Below are positions 8,974 through 18,051 of a stretch of 64,000 nucleotides of DNA, in pieces. The notes below the pieces were generated by a model. The model worked only from the letters and a program-made list of their open reading frames with translations. It was not told the DNA's origin and did not search any database. Numbering within the stretch: position 1 is the stretch's first letter; each line of letters opens with the position of its first letter. The position numbers and the translations under genes were made by a program. The DNA comes from VRUE01 sp963737575 (GTDB lineage Bacteria > Actinomycetota > Thermoleophilia > Solirubrobacterales > 70-9): NCBI GenBank assembly GCA_963737575.1, contig CAVTTJ010000005.1:744001-808000 (forward strand). Reading direction: 5' to 3'.

Positions 8974-9457
8974 GGGCGCGCAGCCGATCGATCCCGGCGT
9001 CGACATCGGCCACGTCCACCTCAAGGTCGCCGACATCGACCGCGCCCTCGAGTTCTACTGCGGCGTTTTGGGGTTCGAGCTGCAGCAGCGCCTCGGCGAC
9101 GACGCCGCATTCGTCTCGGCCGGCGGCTACCACCACCACATCGGCCTCAACACCTGGCAGTCGCGCGGCGGCTCGCCGCCCCCGCCCGGGACTACTGGCC
9201 TATTCCACGCCGCGATTCGCTACCCGACCCGCCGTGCTCTCGCCGACGCCCTGCGCCGCCTCTCCGAGGCCGGCATCCGCCTCGGTGGGGCCTCCGATCA
9301 CGGCGTCAGCGAGGCCCTCTACCTCAACGACCCCGACGGCAACGGCCTCGAGCTCTACTGGGACCGCCCGCGCGAGGAGTGGAGGAGGGAGGACGGCGAG
9401 CTCGTCATGTTCACCGCCCCCCTCGACCTCCGCGACCTGCTCTCTGAGCTCGAGTGA
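8966..9457 (+). CDS. VOC-family protein (glyoxalase / extradiol dioxygenase-like)
   Basis: The 163-residue product has the vicinal-oxygen-chelate pattern. The first beta-alpha-beta module opens with GHVHLKVADIDRALEFYCGVLGFEL; a GYHHHIGLNTW strand follows, and the last strand is NGLELYWDRP with the terminal metal-ligand Glu. GHVHLKV and GYHHH supply candidate His ligands. Length and motifs match the CatE/dioxygenase-like branch more than glyoxalase I, but the substrate is unknown. It overlaps the end of the RNase HI-like gene and ends only 3 bases from the convergent secreted hydrolase. Confidence 0.85.
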   Translation: MAEGAQPIDPGVDIGHVHLKVADIDRALEFYCGVLGFELQQRLGDDAAFVSAGGYHHHIGLNTWQSRGGSPPPPGTTGLFHAAIRYPTRRALADALRRLSEAGIRLGGASDHGVSEALYLNDPDGNGLELYWDRPREEWRREDGELVMFTAPLDLRDLLSELE

Positions 9458-9460
9458 CCG

Positions 9461-11646
9461 CTACGGGCCGCTGAACCCGATCGCGAAGCAGGGCCCGCCG
9501 CCGCAGTTGTCGCTTTCGAGGATCGCCCCGTCGAAGAAGTCCGAGACGAGCTGCTGCTCGGCCGGAGTCGCCCGCGGTGCGCCATGCGGGTCGGCGCCGA
9601 CCCTGTTGGGCACGTTTTCGTAGGGCGGCGGGTCGGTCCCGACAACGGTGCCGGCCGGTTCTTCGCGGGTCGGGCCCGTGTCCCAGTAGTAGGCCGCCGA
9701 GCCGGTGAACGGGTAGCGGTGGATGCCCGGCACCCTCCAGAGGATGTTGGTGTCGGGCCAGCGCCCTTCGAACAGCACTGGCCGGTGGGCGCGGGCGCCG
9801 ATCGTCCGCGCCTCGACGTCGGCCTGGTAATTGGTCACCTGGTGGTCGCCGAAGGCCATGTCCATCAGCACCTGGTGGGCGGGCGTGTCGGGCAGCGGGT
9901 CGGTCGTCATCCGGTGCGCGTACCCGTTCGGGTCGGCCCGGTCCCAGAGCATCTGGATCAGGTCCAGCGCCAGCGGTCGTGAGAGTTCATTCGGGTAGGA
10001 GGGATAGAGAACCCCCGCGAACGGGTCGAAGTCGACCGAGCGCGGCAGCAGGACCGAGTAGTTCATCGCCGGCACCCCGAGCGAGGCCCGGGTGAAGTCC
10101 GGCGCGACGGCGGTCAGGGCGCCGCCCATGATCCCGCCCTGGCTGTTGCCGTTGTAGAAGAGGTGGCTGGTGTCGAGCACCGAACCGGTCCCGAGCGTGC
10201 CGTCCTGGTGGAAGGCGGGGTCGGTCGTGAACCCGCTCGGGCTGATCATCGTCCGCCCCAGGTAGAGCTCGTCGAGCATGCCCTGCTGGAGGCGGTCGGG
10301 GAGCGCCGGGAAGCGCGAGAGCTCCTGGAGGGCGCCGATCGCCACCGGGATGTCCGATTCCGACATCCCGATCTCATCGGTTGCGCAGAGGACGATCCCG
10401 TGCTGCTGGGCGAGTTCGCGCTGCGGGCCTGAGCCGACCTCGCTCGCGGATCCGAATAGGCCATGGCCGTATAGCGAGGGCCGGCCGGACTCCGCCGGGC
10501 CGCTCGCGACCGACTCCGGGATGATGCAGTCGAAGTTGGCCGGCCAGACGCCGTTCTGGATCGGATTGCCATTCGAGTCGAGCTGCATCGTCCCGCCGGG
10601 GCCGCAGTTCGGGAACAGGTAGCAGGGGACCGTCATCGTCCCTTTGACCCGGCGTGCGATCTGGCCAGGGTTCGGTTCGTTTTCGGTGCTCGTCACCGTG
10701 AACGCGGGAGAGCTCCCCTGTGGCGTCAGGTCGGAGAGGTCGGTGTCGCCGAGCTGGGCGAAGGCGTCGTTCCGCATCGCGAGCTCGCGGCCGGAGTTGT
10801 TCTGGTCGCTTGCGACCGTGAAGTCCCACGCCAGGTAGAGGTCCCTTTGATCGATCCCGACCCGGTGCAGCGTCTTGAAGATGTCCTTGAAGTGCTTGCG
10901 GCGGGCGTTGATCTCGTCCTGCTTGGAGGGGACGTTGTCGCGGTAGTAGCGGAACGCGGCCGGCGCTTCGATTTCTTCGCCGGCAGCGTTGCGGAGATCG
11001 CGGAGGGCGACGATGTAGCGGTCCCCGGAGGCGAAGTTGACCGCCGGGTGGATCTCGAGGGCGGCATTCGACGGGTCGGGGGCGTTCGAGTCGATCTCGA
11101 CCCAGATCGGCCAGCGCCTCCCGGTCGAGGCGTCGATCACGACGACCGGCGCATCCTGGCGGCGGTACTGGCGGAGATGGTTGATCGGGACCGCGCCTGT
11201 CGCCCCCACGTCGGCAACGGTGTCGATGCCGGGCACCTTGAGCAGAATCGTCGCGCCCGGGCTGAACCCGTCGGAGGCGTTGTAGGGGGTGGCATCTATG
11301 TGGACGCCGAAGGCGTTCGCCGGCATCCCTTCGGTGTTGAGGGCGACGCGGCGCCCGGTCGGGCTGCTGCTGTCGGGCCGCGTGTAGTAGTCGTCGGGGA
11401 AGGGGAGGAGGCAGAGCGCGCTGCCCGGTTCGGCGATGAAGTCGCAGTTCGCCGCGTTGGACATATCGATCGGCGGCAGCTTCGGCGGCTTTCCGTGGCC
11501 GTGATGGCCTGGAGTGATGGCGTGACCGTGATGGTGGCCGTGCCCGTGCGAATGGCCATGTCGTGCGAGCTCGAGGCGGTCGCCACCGCCGCCGTCGCCA
11601 GCACCAAGACGCTTGCCGCAACCGCGGCGCTCAACCAGGTTCTCAT
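9461..11646 (-). pseudogene. Secreted alpha/beta-hydrolase-like protein, frameshifted at the N-terminus
   Basis: The long minus-strand frame ending at 9461 encodes a protein of about 700 residues with DTSHLFYNGNSQGGIMGG, whose GNSQGG is a nucleophile elbow of alpha/beta hydrolases. No start or signal peptide is in that frame. In another frame an ATG at 11646, preceded by a strong ribosome site (GGAGGG), begins a perfect signal peptide, MRTWLSAAVAASVLVL and on to about residue 25. The two join if one base is added near 11560-11563, giving a His/Gly-rich mature N-terminus (HGHSHGHGHHHGH). So the gene is either frameshifted in nature or misread by one base. Function is inferred as a secreted hydrolase or esterase. 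It is divergent from the 11732 gene. Confidence 0.7.
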
Positions 11647-11731
11647 CGGCTTCCCTCCAAGTTCGCCTCTCGCCGAATACCCCGAAGAACCTGGTCCAAA
11701 CCGGCCGCCCTCGACGGAGTACGCTGGCGCG

Positions 11732-12373
11732 ATGGAGGTGGCGATCGCGGGCGGGCACGGCAAGATCGGCCAATTGCTGGGAGCGATGCTCGTCGGGCGG
11801 GGCGACGGCGCCCGCGGCCTGATCCGCGACCCTGCCCAGGCGGGCGACCTCCGCCAGGCCGGGATCGAGCCCGCGGTCTGCGACCTCGAGGGCGACGACG
11901 ATGTGGCGGCCGCGGTCCGCGGCGCGGACGCTGTCGTCTTCGCCGCCGGCGCCGGGCCTGGAAGCGGCGCCGAGCGCAAGCGGACGATGGACCTCGACGG
12001 CGCGGTGAAGCTGATCTCCGCCGCAAAGGAGGCGGGCATCCGGCGCTACCTGATGATCAGCTCGATGGGGGCCGGGAGCCCGCCGGCGGAAGGGGGCGAT
12101 GTCTTCGGCGAGTACCTGCGGGCGAAGGCCGAGGCCGACCGGGCTCTGCAGGCGAGCGGGCTCGCCTACACCATCATCAGGCCCGGAAGCCTCACCGACG
12201 AACCGGGGACGGGCCTGGTCACAGTCGGCGATCGGCTCGACCGGAGCGATGTCCCGCGCGCCGACGTCGCCGCGACCCTGGCGGCGTCGCTGCAGGCCGA
12301 CAGCACGGTCGGTAGAACCTTCGAACTGCGCGCCGGCGAGACCCCGATCGAGGAGGCCCTGGCCGATCTCTAG
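11732..12373 (+). CDS. NAD(P)-binding atypical SDR-family protein
   Basis: The 213-residue product is an atypical short-chain dehydrogenase with a Rossmann start MEVAIAGGHGKIGQLLG (glycine motif GGHGKIG, residues about 7-13). It also has DAVVFAAGAGPGSG, the SSMGAG loop and the YLRAKAEADRALQ segment that replaces the classical YxxxK. This is the NAD(P)H-binding family often annotated as an NmrA-like or YwnB-like sugar epimerase relative. Enzymatic activity is not certain. The ATG at 11732 was chosen because the glycine motif must be N-terminal. The 85-base gap to the divergent secreted hydrolase should hold both promoters. Confidence 0.85.
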   Translation: MEVAIAGGHGKIGQLLGAMLVGRGDGARGLIRDPAQAGDLRQAGIEPAVCDLEGDDDVAAAVRGADAVVFAAGAGPGSGAERKRTMDLDGAVKLISAAKEAGIRRYLMISSMGAGSPPAEGGDVFGEYLRAKAEADRALQASGLAYTIIRPGSLTDEPGTGLVTVGDRLDRSDVPRADVAATLAASLQADSTVGRTFELRAGETPIEEALADL

Positions 12374-12395
12374 GTCCGCCCCTTACCCTGGGTCA

Positions 12396-12587
12396 ATGGC
12401 TAAGGGCAGCTCGAGAGGATTTCCCTGGTTGCGCTGGACGCTGATCGGTTGTGCCGGCTGGATCGTCCTGATGATCGCCATCGGCACTCCCGCCGGGATC
12501 CTCGCGACCCCCGCGGCGGGCCCGATCAGCGGCTGGCTGGTGGGGGGCGCCATCTTCCTCATCACCGGTATCGCCACGAGGCGTTAG
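12396..12587 (+). CDS. Small two-helix membrane protein
   Basis: This 63-residue ORF starts at an ATG 22 bases after the SDR gene. It encodes a basic N-terminus (MAKGSSRGFPW) and two hydrophobic segments, about residues 13-32 and 42-60, separated by a short PAAGPISG turn. I see no family signature. It is a plausible small inner-membrane protein cotranscribed with the SDR gene, supported mainly by position, hydrophobic pattern and clean ends (stop TAG, then a convergent gene 13 bases later). Confidence 0.55.
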   Translation: MAKGSSRGFPWLRWTLIGCAGWIVLMIAIGTPAGILATPAAGPISGWLVGGAIFLITGIATRR

Positions 12588-12600
12588 GCCGCGGACAGGG

Positions 12601-13227
12601 CTAACCGCCCGCCCGGTAGGTGATGCCGTCGAGGGAGAGTCGTTCCTGGCAGTTCGAGAATGTTGTGGTGACCGGCCGGACCGTCCCGTCCGCTTCGATG
12701 AAGACGGTCCCGGGCTTGGGGTTGAAGATCGGTCCTGGTTCGTCGCACACCGCCGGGAGCTCGAGGTTGTGGCCGGGCCGGAGGTTGCTCGGCAGCGTCA
12801 TCGGGATTTCTCCGAGGACTCCTTCTTCCTGAGCGATCAGGCCGGCGAGGTGCACGACGCCGAACTGGTCCCTGTAACCGTGCGGGGGGCCGGGCCCTTC
12901 TTCGCCCCCGACCGTCTGCCACCCGTTGTTCAGCGCCAGCACCGTCTCGGGCACGGGGGCGAGGTCGGAGCTCCGCGCATAGCTCGCCGCGGCCGCTCCG
13001 CCGAGGTTCGCCGCGTTGCCGGCGTTGTCGGCTGTGAGTGCATGGGCGACCGAGAGATTGGGGGCGCGCTTGGTGATCCGTTTGTTGACGAGTTTGATCA
13101 CCTGCTTGGCCTGCGAGCCGCTGAGCTTCGACGTGGTCGCCACAGCGGTCCCTGCCAGCGCCACCAACAGCGCGATCAGGGCGACAATCATCGCCGGCGA
13201 CGGCCGCCCCCTGTGAATCTTTCTCAT
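12601..13227 (-). CDS. Exported protein, function unknown
   Basis: The protein of about 208 residues starts at an ATG at 13227 with AAGGA upstream. A membrane or signal helix (PSPAMIVALIALLVALAGTAVA) is followed by a short Lys/Asn/Ala-rich linker (KQVIKLVNKRITKRAPN, then ADNAGNAANLGG). The linker resembles the N-terminal repeats of other exported proteins in this window. The C-terminal 110 residues form a beta-rich domain with two Cys (AVCDEPG, FSNCQE) that could make a disulfide. No named family recognised. GAA is the preferred glutamate codon (GEEGPG, AQEEGVLGEIP), as in other exported genes here. Confidence 0.75.
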   Translation of the reverse strand: MRKIHRGRPSPAMIVALIALLVALAGTAVATTSKLSGSQAKQVIKLVNKRITKRAPNLSVAHALTADNAGNAANLGGAAAASYARSSDLAPVPETVLALNNGWQTVGGEEGPGPPHGYRDQFGVVHLAGLIAQEEGVLGEIPMTLPSNLRPGHNLELPAVCDEPGPIFNPKPGTVFIEADGTVRPVTTTFSNCQERLSLDGITYRAGG

Positions 13228-13622
13228 ACCGCCATCCTTCCTCTGGTCCAGGGGCTTTGCCCGCAATCATGGGCGCTTCCGTCGAGACCAACTCGAGGGC
13301 GTGGCGGCCCGATCCCGCCTTGAGCTTTCCGCTGGCGAATCTGCCCCAGAAGCAAACCAGCGACGACGATCGAGCCGCATATGCGATGCACCGGGCGAGG
13401 ATACCGACGCACCTGCCAGGGCACTCCGTTCCCGGCATGGGGAAGCGGCTGCTACGCTCTGGGCGTTCCAAAGACGTTGAAGGTCAGAAGACTGGAGTTC
13501 GAGGACGGGGACCGCTAGCTGCGGTCCCATTCGCTTTCTAGGGCACCGCCGCGGCGCTGCTGGGCGCTCCGTCGGGCAGGGAATGCAGGGAACGGCAGCT
13601 CAAAGCTAGAATCCCCCTCCGC
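13228..13622. other. Gene-free interval with a hairpin
   Basis: I see no convincing gene in these 395 bases. The plus-strand open frame spanning 13257-13541 has no coding signature. A perfect 8-bp hairpin, GGGACCGC (13508-13515) and GCGGTCCC (13521-13528), is followed by ATTCGCTTTCT. It may be a terminator for an unidentified short transcript. A TAGAAT at 13607-13612 could be the -10 element of the tRNA-Gly promoter. Confidence 0.4.
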
Positions 13623-13696
13623 GCGGCTGTAGCTCAGCTGGCTAGAGCGTCTGCTTGCCATGCAGAAGGTCGTGGGTTCGAATCCCATCAGCCGCT
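13623..13696 (+). tRNA. tRNA-Gly (GCC)
   Basis: A complete cloverleaf: acceptor GCGGCTG pairs with CAGCCGC (13689-13695), discriminator T at 13696. The anticodon loop TTGCCAT (13655-13661) in a TCTGC/GCAGA stem gives anticodon GCC. The T-arm is GTGGG-TTCGAAT-CCCAT. CCA is not encoded. The 3' part from the anticodon loop onward is repeated three times downstream (15352, about 18246, about 20550), which marks this tRNA as an integration target. Confidence 0.97.
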
Positions 13697-13761
13697 TTTT
13701 CGCGAACACCGTGCCGGCCCCGACGCCGGACAAGCATGGGGATCTCGACTACAGTGCCTCG

Positions 13762-15267
13762 GTGCTCTTGTCCTGGCGCAGAACGACGGTTGGCCTGTTG
13801 GCAACGATCGTCGCGGCGCTCGCCGTCGGGGCACCCGCCGCGTTCGCCGCGCCGAACGAAATCGCCTACCGCTGCGGCGGCGACATCTGCCTGCTCGATC
13901 CAGACAATCCGAGCAACGTCACCAACCTGACCAACAACGGCCTGACGTCCCTCGAGGAAACGCCGGTCTGGTCCCCTGACGGCACCTACATTGCCTTCAT
14001 CAGCCGCCTCAACGGCACCCGGAACATCTACGTTATGAATCCGACTCCGGGCCCCGGGGTCGACGTCACGGTTGCGCGCCGGGTCACCCCCTACACCGAC
14101 GGCGGGTTCCTCGGCGAACCGGCCTGGTCGCCCGACGGCTCGAAGATCGCCTTCGTTCGCGGTACCGCCGAAAGCAATCGCAGCATCTCCGTCGCCGCCG
14201 CCGACGGCACCACCGGGACGCCGCCGCTGATCGCCGAACACGGTGAACACCCGTCCTGGTCGCCCGACGGCAGCAAGATCACCTACGCCTACCAGCGCCA
14301 TATTTTCACCAAGGACTCCGACGGCACCGGGTTCGCGCTGCCGCTCGGCTCCGGCGTCGAACCGGTCTGGTCCCCGGATGGATCGCGGATCGCCTTCGGC
14401 TATCCCGCCCACGCGCTGGAATTCCTCGACCTGCATGTCGTTCCGGCGGGTGGCGGGTCGCCGGTGATCACCGCCAGCGACACCCAGTTCGCCTATCCCT
14501 CCTGGTCTCCCGACGGCGCGAGGGTCGCATACCGCCAGACCAACGAAGGTGCGGGCTACGTCCGCGTCGTCAATGCCGACGGCAGTGGCGACCACCCTCT
14601 GGCGAGCCGCTCGAACGTCAACATGAACGACGTTCCGTCCTGGTCGCCGAGCGGTGCTCGCGTTGTCTTCTACGGGAATGAATTCGGGATGACGAGCAGC
14701 GAAAACATCTGGATCTCAAATACCGACGGTTCGGGGACGATGCAGCCGCTGACCGCAGGCGACGCGCACGAACCGGTCTGGAAACCGGTCCCCCGCAGCC
14801 TCCCGATCACGCCGTCGGGGGGCGGGCCGGTGGCCCCAATCCCGAAAACGATCACGCCGAAGTACTTCTGGATCAAGACGGGCATCCCCTGGAAGCCGAG
14901 CCAGGTCCAGATCATCGTCGGCGCCGTCTTCTGCGGCGACATCACCTGCGGTGCCAACACCAAAGGGACGACGAAGGGCGTCGCCCCGATCCTGCCGCCG
15001 CACCCGCTCTCGGCCGCCGCCAGCAGCGAGAAGAAGCCGAAGCCGACCGTCGTGGCCGAGGGCAAGACGAAGATCCCCGCCGGCAAGCGCAAGCCGCTGA
15101 AGCTGACCCTTACCAAGGAGGGGATCGCGATCCTCAAGCAGCGCGGCGTGGTCAAGATCGACCTCACGATCACGCTCACCGCGCCGGGTCGCAAGAAGCG
15201 CGTCGACCACCACACGATTAAGGTCGTCCGGGTGACGCCAAAGAAGCACAAGCGCGGTTCCCGGTAG
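13762..15267 (+). CDS. Secreted TolB-like beta-propeller protein
   Basis: The product of about 501 residues has an N-terminal signal (LLSWRRTTVGLLATIVAALA with an AFAAP cleavage region). Six or more WD40-like TolB blades follow, each marked by (P/E)xWSPDG: TPVWSPDG, PAWSPDG, PSWSPDG, PVWSPDG, and so on. A Lys-rich, beta-sandwich-like tail ends in KKHKRGSR. I chose the GTG at 13762; the open frame extends upstream into the tRNA, which is an artefact. Glutamate codons are mostly GAA. A scaffold or ligand-binding role outside the membrane is likely; no catalytic residues are evident. It is the sole cargo between the tRNA and the first repeat. Confidence 0.8.
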   Translation: MLLSWRRTTVGLLATIVAALAVGAPAAFAAPNEIAYRCGGDICLLDPDNPSNVTNLTNNGLTSLEETPVWSPDGTYIAFISRLNGTRNIYVMNPTPGPGVDVTVARRVTPYTDGGFLGEPAWSPDGSKIAFVRGTAESNRSISVAAADGTTGTPPLIAEHGEHPSWSPDGSKITYAYQRHIFTKDSDGTGFALPLGSGVEPVWSPDGSRIAFGYPAHALEFLDLHVVPAGGGSPVITASDTQFAYPSWSPDGARVAYRQTNEGAGYVRVVNADGSGDHPLASRSNVNMNDVPSWSPSGARVVFYGNEFGMTSSENIWISNTDGSGTMQPLTAGDAHEPVWKPVPRSLPITPSGGGPVAPIPKTITPKYFWIKTGIPWKPSQVQIIVGAVFCGDITCGANTKGTTKGVAPILPPHPLSAAASSEKKPKPTVVAEGKTKIPAGKRKPLKLTLTKEGIAILKQRGVVKIDLTITLTAPGRKKRVDHHTIKVVRVTPKKHKRGSR

Positions 15268-15351
15268 CAGGGACTTCCCTTCAGTCGCGCCATTGCGAAC
15301 CCCCTCCAGGTTGCAACATTCGCGACGCGCTGGTCTCGGGGACAGGCCTAA

Positions 15352-15396
15352 TTGCCATGCAGAAGGTCGTGGGTTCGAATCCCATCAGCCGCTTTT
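15352..15396 (+). repeat. att-like repeat 2: truncated tRNA-Gly 3' copy
   Basis: These 45 bases are identical to 13655-13699, from the anticodon loop (TTGCCATGC) to just past the discriminator. After a one-base gap the match continues with CGCGAA. The 5' half of the tRNA is absent, so it cannot fold as a tRNA. A preceding block at 15329-15351 is shared with repeat 3 but not with the intact tRNA. It sits in a 280-base gene-free gap. Confidence 0.85.
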
Positions 15397-15547
15397 CGCG
15401 AATGCCTTGCCCGTGGGCGGGTTGGGTTCGGCGTGGTCGCCGAAACAAAATCAAACCATCCCCGCATATCACGATCGACGTGCTCCACGTCCCTTCCTGA
15501 GTGATCGAGATCGCTTACGATCCCGGCGGTCCGCAGGAAGGAACTCG

Positions 15548-16483
15548 ATGGCAGACGCGAATCCTGGCCCGAGCATCCCCGCCGGCACGAGTCCCGAGGC
15601 CACCGGGTTCTCGGACGCGCAGGTGGCCCCTCGGACCCACCACTTGTTGATGCTCGAGTTTGGCGATCGGGCGGACTTCGACAATCCGCGGCTTGAGTGG
15701 CGGCGGCTGTTCTCCGAGCTGCTTGGGACCTTTGCGCTCGTGCTGGTCGCTGCGGGCGGGGGCTTGCTGCACGCCAAGGGTCAGATCGGCCTCGGGGCGG
15801 CAGTGGTCGCTCCAGGTCTCATGGTGTTGGCGATCATCCTGTTCATGGGTGCGATCTCCGGAGCGCACCTGAACCCGGCGGTCTCGCTGGCGTTCGCGCT
15901 GCGCGGGGACTTCCCCTGGAAGCGCGTGCCTGGCTACATCATCATCCAGCTCCTCGGCGCCACGCTCGCCTGCCTGTTCCTGCTGGGGGTGTTCGGCAAC
16001 GTCGAGCACCTTGGGGCAACGCTGCCGGGGCCGGGCTACGCGGATTGGCAGGCGCTTCTGATGGAGATCGTGCTCACGGCGCTGCTGGTGAGCGTGATCC
16101 TCGGGACCGCGTCCGCTGCGCAGAACGTCGGGGCGATCGCCGCGCTCGGGGTGGGCGGCTACATCGCGCTGGCCGGACTCTGGGCGGCCCCGGTCAGCGG
16201 GGTCTCGATGAACCCCGCGCGGTCGTTCGGCCCGGCGCTGGTCAGCGGCCACTGGGCGTCTTACTGGGTGTACGTCGTTGGGCCGCTTGCCGGTGCGCTG
16301 ATCGCGGTGGCGATCGCCTCGGTGCTGCGCGGCAGAGGCGGCGATGCGATCGCTCGGGCCGCGGGCTCGGGTGTTCTCGATGAAGGAAGCCTTGCCGCGC
16401 AGAAGAAGCTTTCCGGCAAGATCGACCGCGGTGAGGTCACGCCGCCTGGGATAGCCGACACCGAAGGTAGGGAGCAGCCTTGA
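15548..16483 (+). CDS. Aquaporin / MIP-family channel
   Basis: The 311-residue MIP channel has six predicted membrane helices and both NPA boxes: SGAHLNPAVSLAFAL and GVSMNPARSFGPAL. A soluble N-terminus of about 50 residues and a C-terminal tail of about 40 residues are longer than in AqpZ. Aligned to AqpZ by eye from the second NPA box, the selectivity-filter His becomes Gly (GLWAAPVSGVSMNPAR), a substitution typical of glycerol-type channels, so glycerol or another small solute is possible besides water. The ATG at 15548 follows AAGGA. The next gene starts at a TTG overlapping the stop by 4 bases. Confidence 0.93.
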   Translation: MADANPGPSIPAGTSPEATGFSDAQVAPRTHHLLMLEFGDRADFDNPRLEWRRLFSELLGTFALVLVAAGGGLLHAKGQIGLGAAVVAPGLMVLAIILFMGAISGAHLNPAVSLAFALRGDFPWKRVPGYIIIQLLGATLACLFLLGVFGNVEHLGATLPGPGYADWQALLMEIVLTALLVSVILGTASAAQNVGAIAALGVGGYIALAGLWAAPVSGVSMNPARSFGPALVSGHWASYWVYVVGPLAGALIAVAIASVLRGRGGDAIARAAGSGVLDEGSLAAQKKLSGKIDRGEVTPPGIADTEGREQP

Positions 16484-18051
16484 GCGCCGACGGCCGCTCG
16501 CAGGCGATGGACCATGTCGTCCTTGCGATGTTCGAGAACCGCTCGTTCGACAACCTCCTGGGTCACCTTTACGGACCCGAGGACGGCAAGACCTTCGAGG
16601 GCGTGATCGGCAAAGAGCTGAGCAACCCGATCCCGGAGTGGGCCGAGCACGGCGCCGAGCGCAGGACGGTTCCCTACGCGATTGGAACCGATATGGACGC
16701 CCCGAACCCCGACTCGGGCGAGGAGTACTTCCACACCAACGTCCAGCTCTTCAACGCCCTCGAAGAGCAGAACCGCTGCAAGACCGGCGAGGAGGTCAGC
16801 CCGCACTGGAACGCGCCTGAGCCCGGCGCGGTGCCGACGATGGATGGCTTCGTAACCGACTACATCAGCACCTTCACCGCGGAGATGGGCCGCCAGCCCA
16901 CCTATGAGGAGTACGCGCAGATCATGACCGGTTACACGCCGGAGCAAGTGCCGGTGCTGAACGGAATCGCCAGGGGTTTCGGGGTCTTCGACCACTGGTT
17001 CTGCGAGGTGCCCTCGCAGACGTTCATGAATCGGTCGTTCTGGACGGCCGCGACCTCCTCGGGCTTCGTCGTCAACAAGCCTGTCTCCAACTTCACCCAG
17101 CTCAACATCGCCGAAACGCTGTTCGAGCGCCTTGAGGCGCACGGGCGCACCTGGAAGGTCTACGTCCAGGAGCCGATGGCGCTCTCCTTCACGGGAATGA
17201 TCTACATGCCGCGCCTGAAAGACCGGCTGGCCACGAACTTCGTGCCCTATTCGGAGTTCGAGCAAGACGCGGCCAACGGCACCCTGCCGGACTTCAGCCT
17301 GATCGAGCCGAACCTGACGGCGGGGCACAGCGACTACCACCCCGCCTGCGCCCGGGCGCTGCTCGCCGGAGGCGTGGAGGTCCCGGTCGACCCTCCGTCC
17401 TCGATCCGCGGCGGCGAGGCGTTCCTGGCCCGCATCTACGACGCGATCAGGTCGGCCGCCTCCCCGGACGGCTCGAACGCCCACAACACGATGTTCTTCA
17501 TCGGCTGGGATGAGCCCGGCGGCACCTACGACCACGTCCCCCCAGGTCTCGTGCCGCCGCCGGACCCCAGCGCCCCAACCGGGCAGATGGGCTTCAAGTT
17601 CGACCGCTCCGGCTACAGGGTGCCGGCCATCATCGTCTCTCCGTGGGTGGATGAGGGCATCGTCATCAACGAGGAGCACCGGCACACGTCCATGATCGCC
17701 ACGCTGCGCAAGGTGTGGGGCCTCGGCGACGCCTTCACCGACCGCGACGCGGCCGCCGCCCCGTTCGACCACCTGCTCTCCCGCGAGAGCCCGCGCGACC
17801 CCGCAAGCTGGCCGGACGTGAAGGCGCTGCCGGTGCCGGACTTTCACATGGACCTCGTGCAGATGGGGAAGGCCCTCAGCACCCTCGGCAAGACCGCGGG
17901 CGGTGGGATGCTTGAGCACGCGAGGCAATCGGGGCTTGAGATCCCATCCGAGCTGACCGACCCGAGCGTGCATCCGTCAGCGGAACAGATCCTCACGTCC
18001 TTGCGGAGCGTTGCGGCGCAGTTCTTTCCGCGCCTGGCCTCGGTCACCTAG
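16480..18051 (+). CDS. Phospholipase C-like phosphoesterase
   Basis: This 523-residue product belongs to the bacterial phosphoesterase family that includes non-haemolytic phospholipase C and AcpA. It opens with MDHVVLAMFENRSFDNLLGH (family metal-site motif ENRSFD). Later come FDHWFCEVPSQTFMNR and GWDEPGGTYDHVPPG with further conserved acids and His, then VPAIIVSPWVDEG and HTSMIATLRKVWG. No signal peptide or Tat motif is seen at the TTG start, unusual for a family that is mostly exported, so it may act inside the cell or leave by another route. Translation is coupled to the aquaporin gene. Confidence 0.9.
   Translation: MSADGRSQAMDHVVLAMFENRSFDNLLGHLYGPEDGKTFEGVIGKELSNPIPEWAEHGAERRTVPYAIGTDMDAPNPDSGEEYFHTNVQLFNALEEQNRCKTGEEVSPHWNAPEPGAVPTMDGFVTDYISTFTAEMGRQPTYEEYAQIMTGYTPEQVPVLNGIARGFGVFDHWFCEVPSQTFMNRSFWTAATSSGFVVNKPVSNFTQLNIAETLFERLEAHGRTWKVYVQEPMALSFTGMIYMPRLKDRLATNFVPYSEFEQDAANGTLPDFSLIEPNLTAGHSDYHPACARALLAGGVEVPVDPPSSIRGGEAFLARIYDAIRSAASPDGSNAHNTMFFIGWDEPGGTYDHVPPGLVPPPDPSAPTGQMGFKFDRSGYRVPAIIVSPWVDEGIVINEEHRHTSMIATLRKVWGLGDAFTDRDAAAAPFDHLLSRESPRDPASWPDVKALPVPDFHMDLVQMGKALSTLGKTAGGGMLEHARQSGLEIPSELTDPSVHPSAEQILTSLRSVAAQFFPRLASVT

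Larger units (their letters stand above)
13697..15396. mobile_element. Putative integrated segment A, tRNA-Gly 3' end to first att-like repeat
   Basis: This segment lies between the 3' end of tRNA-Gly and a 45-base perfect repeat of that end (13655-13699 equals 15352-15396). That is the geometry left when an element integrates by recombination in a tRNA 3' end: the tRNA is rebuilt on one side and a truncated copy marks the other. Cargo is one secreted propeller gene. No integrase gene or fragment is present, so either it was lost or the segment moved in trans. Naming it mobile is inference from the repeats. Confidence 0.5.

Noticed and set aside
6154..9036. Minus-strand frame of 960 codons across the EF-G paralogue and RNase HI
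   Set aside because: Composition is antisense of clear coding genes with family motifs on the plus strand.
13655..13941. Open frames beginning in the tRNA, such as a protein reading MQKVVGSNPISR at 13660
   Set aside because: They translate the tRNA-Gly sequence itself; the real start of the downstream secreted propeller is at about 13762.
15281..15472. Minus-strand frames with MGFEPTTFCMA-type starts near each tRNA-Gly copy
   Set aside because: This is the well-known antisense artefact of tRNA sequence and not a protein family; seen at the tRNA, at copies 2 and 4, and fused upstream of the real hydrolase start at 20508.
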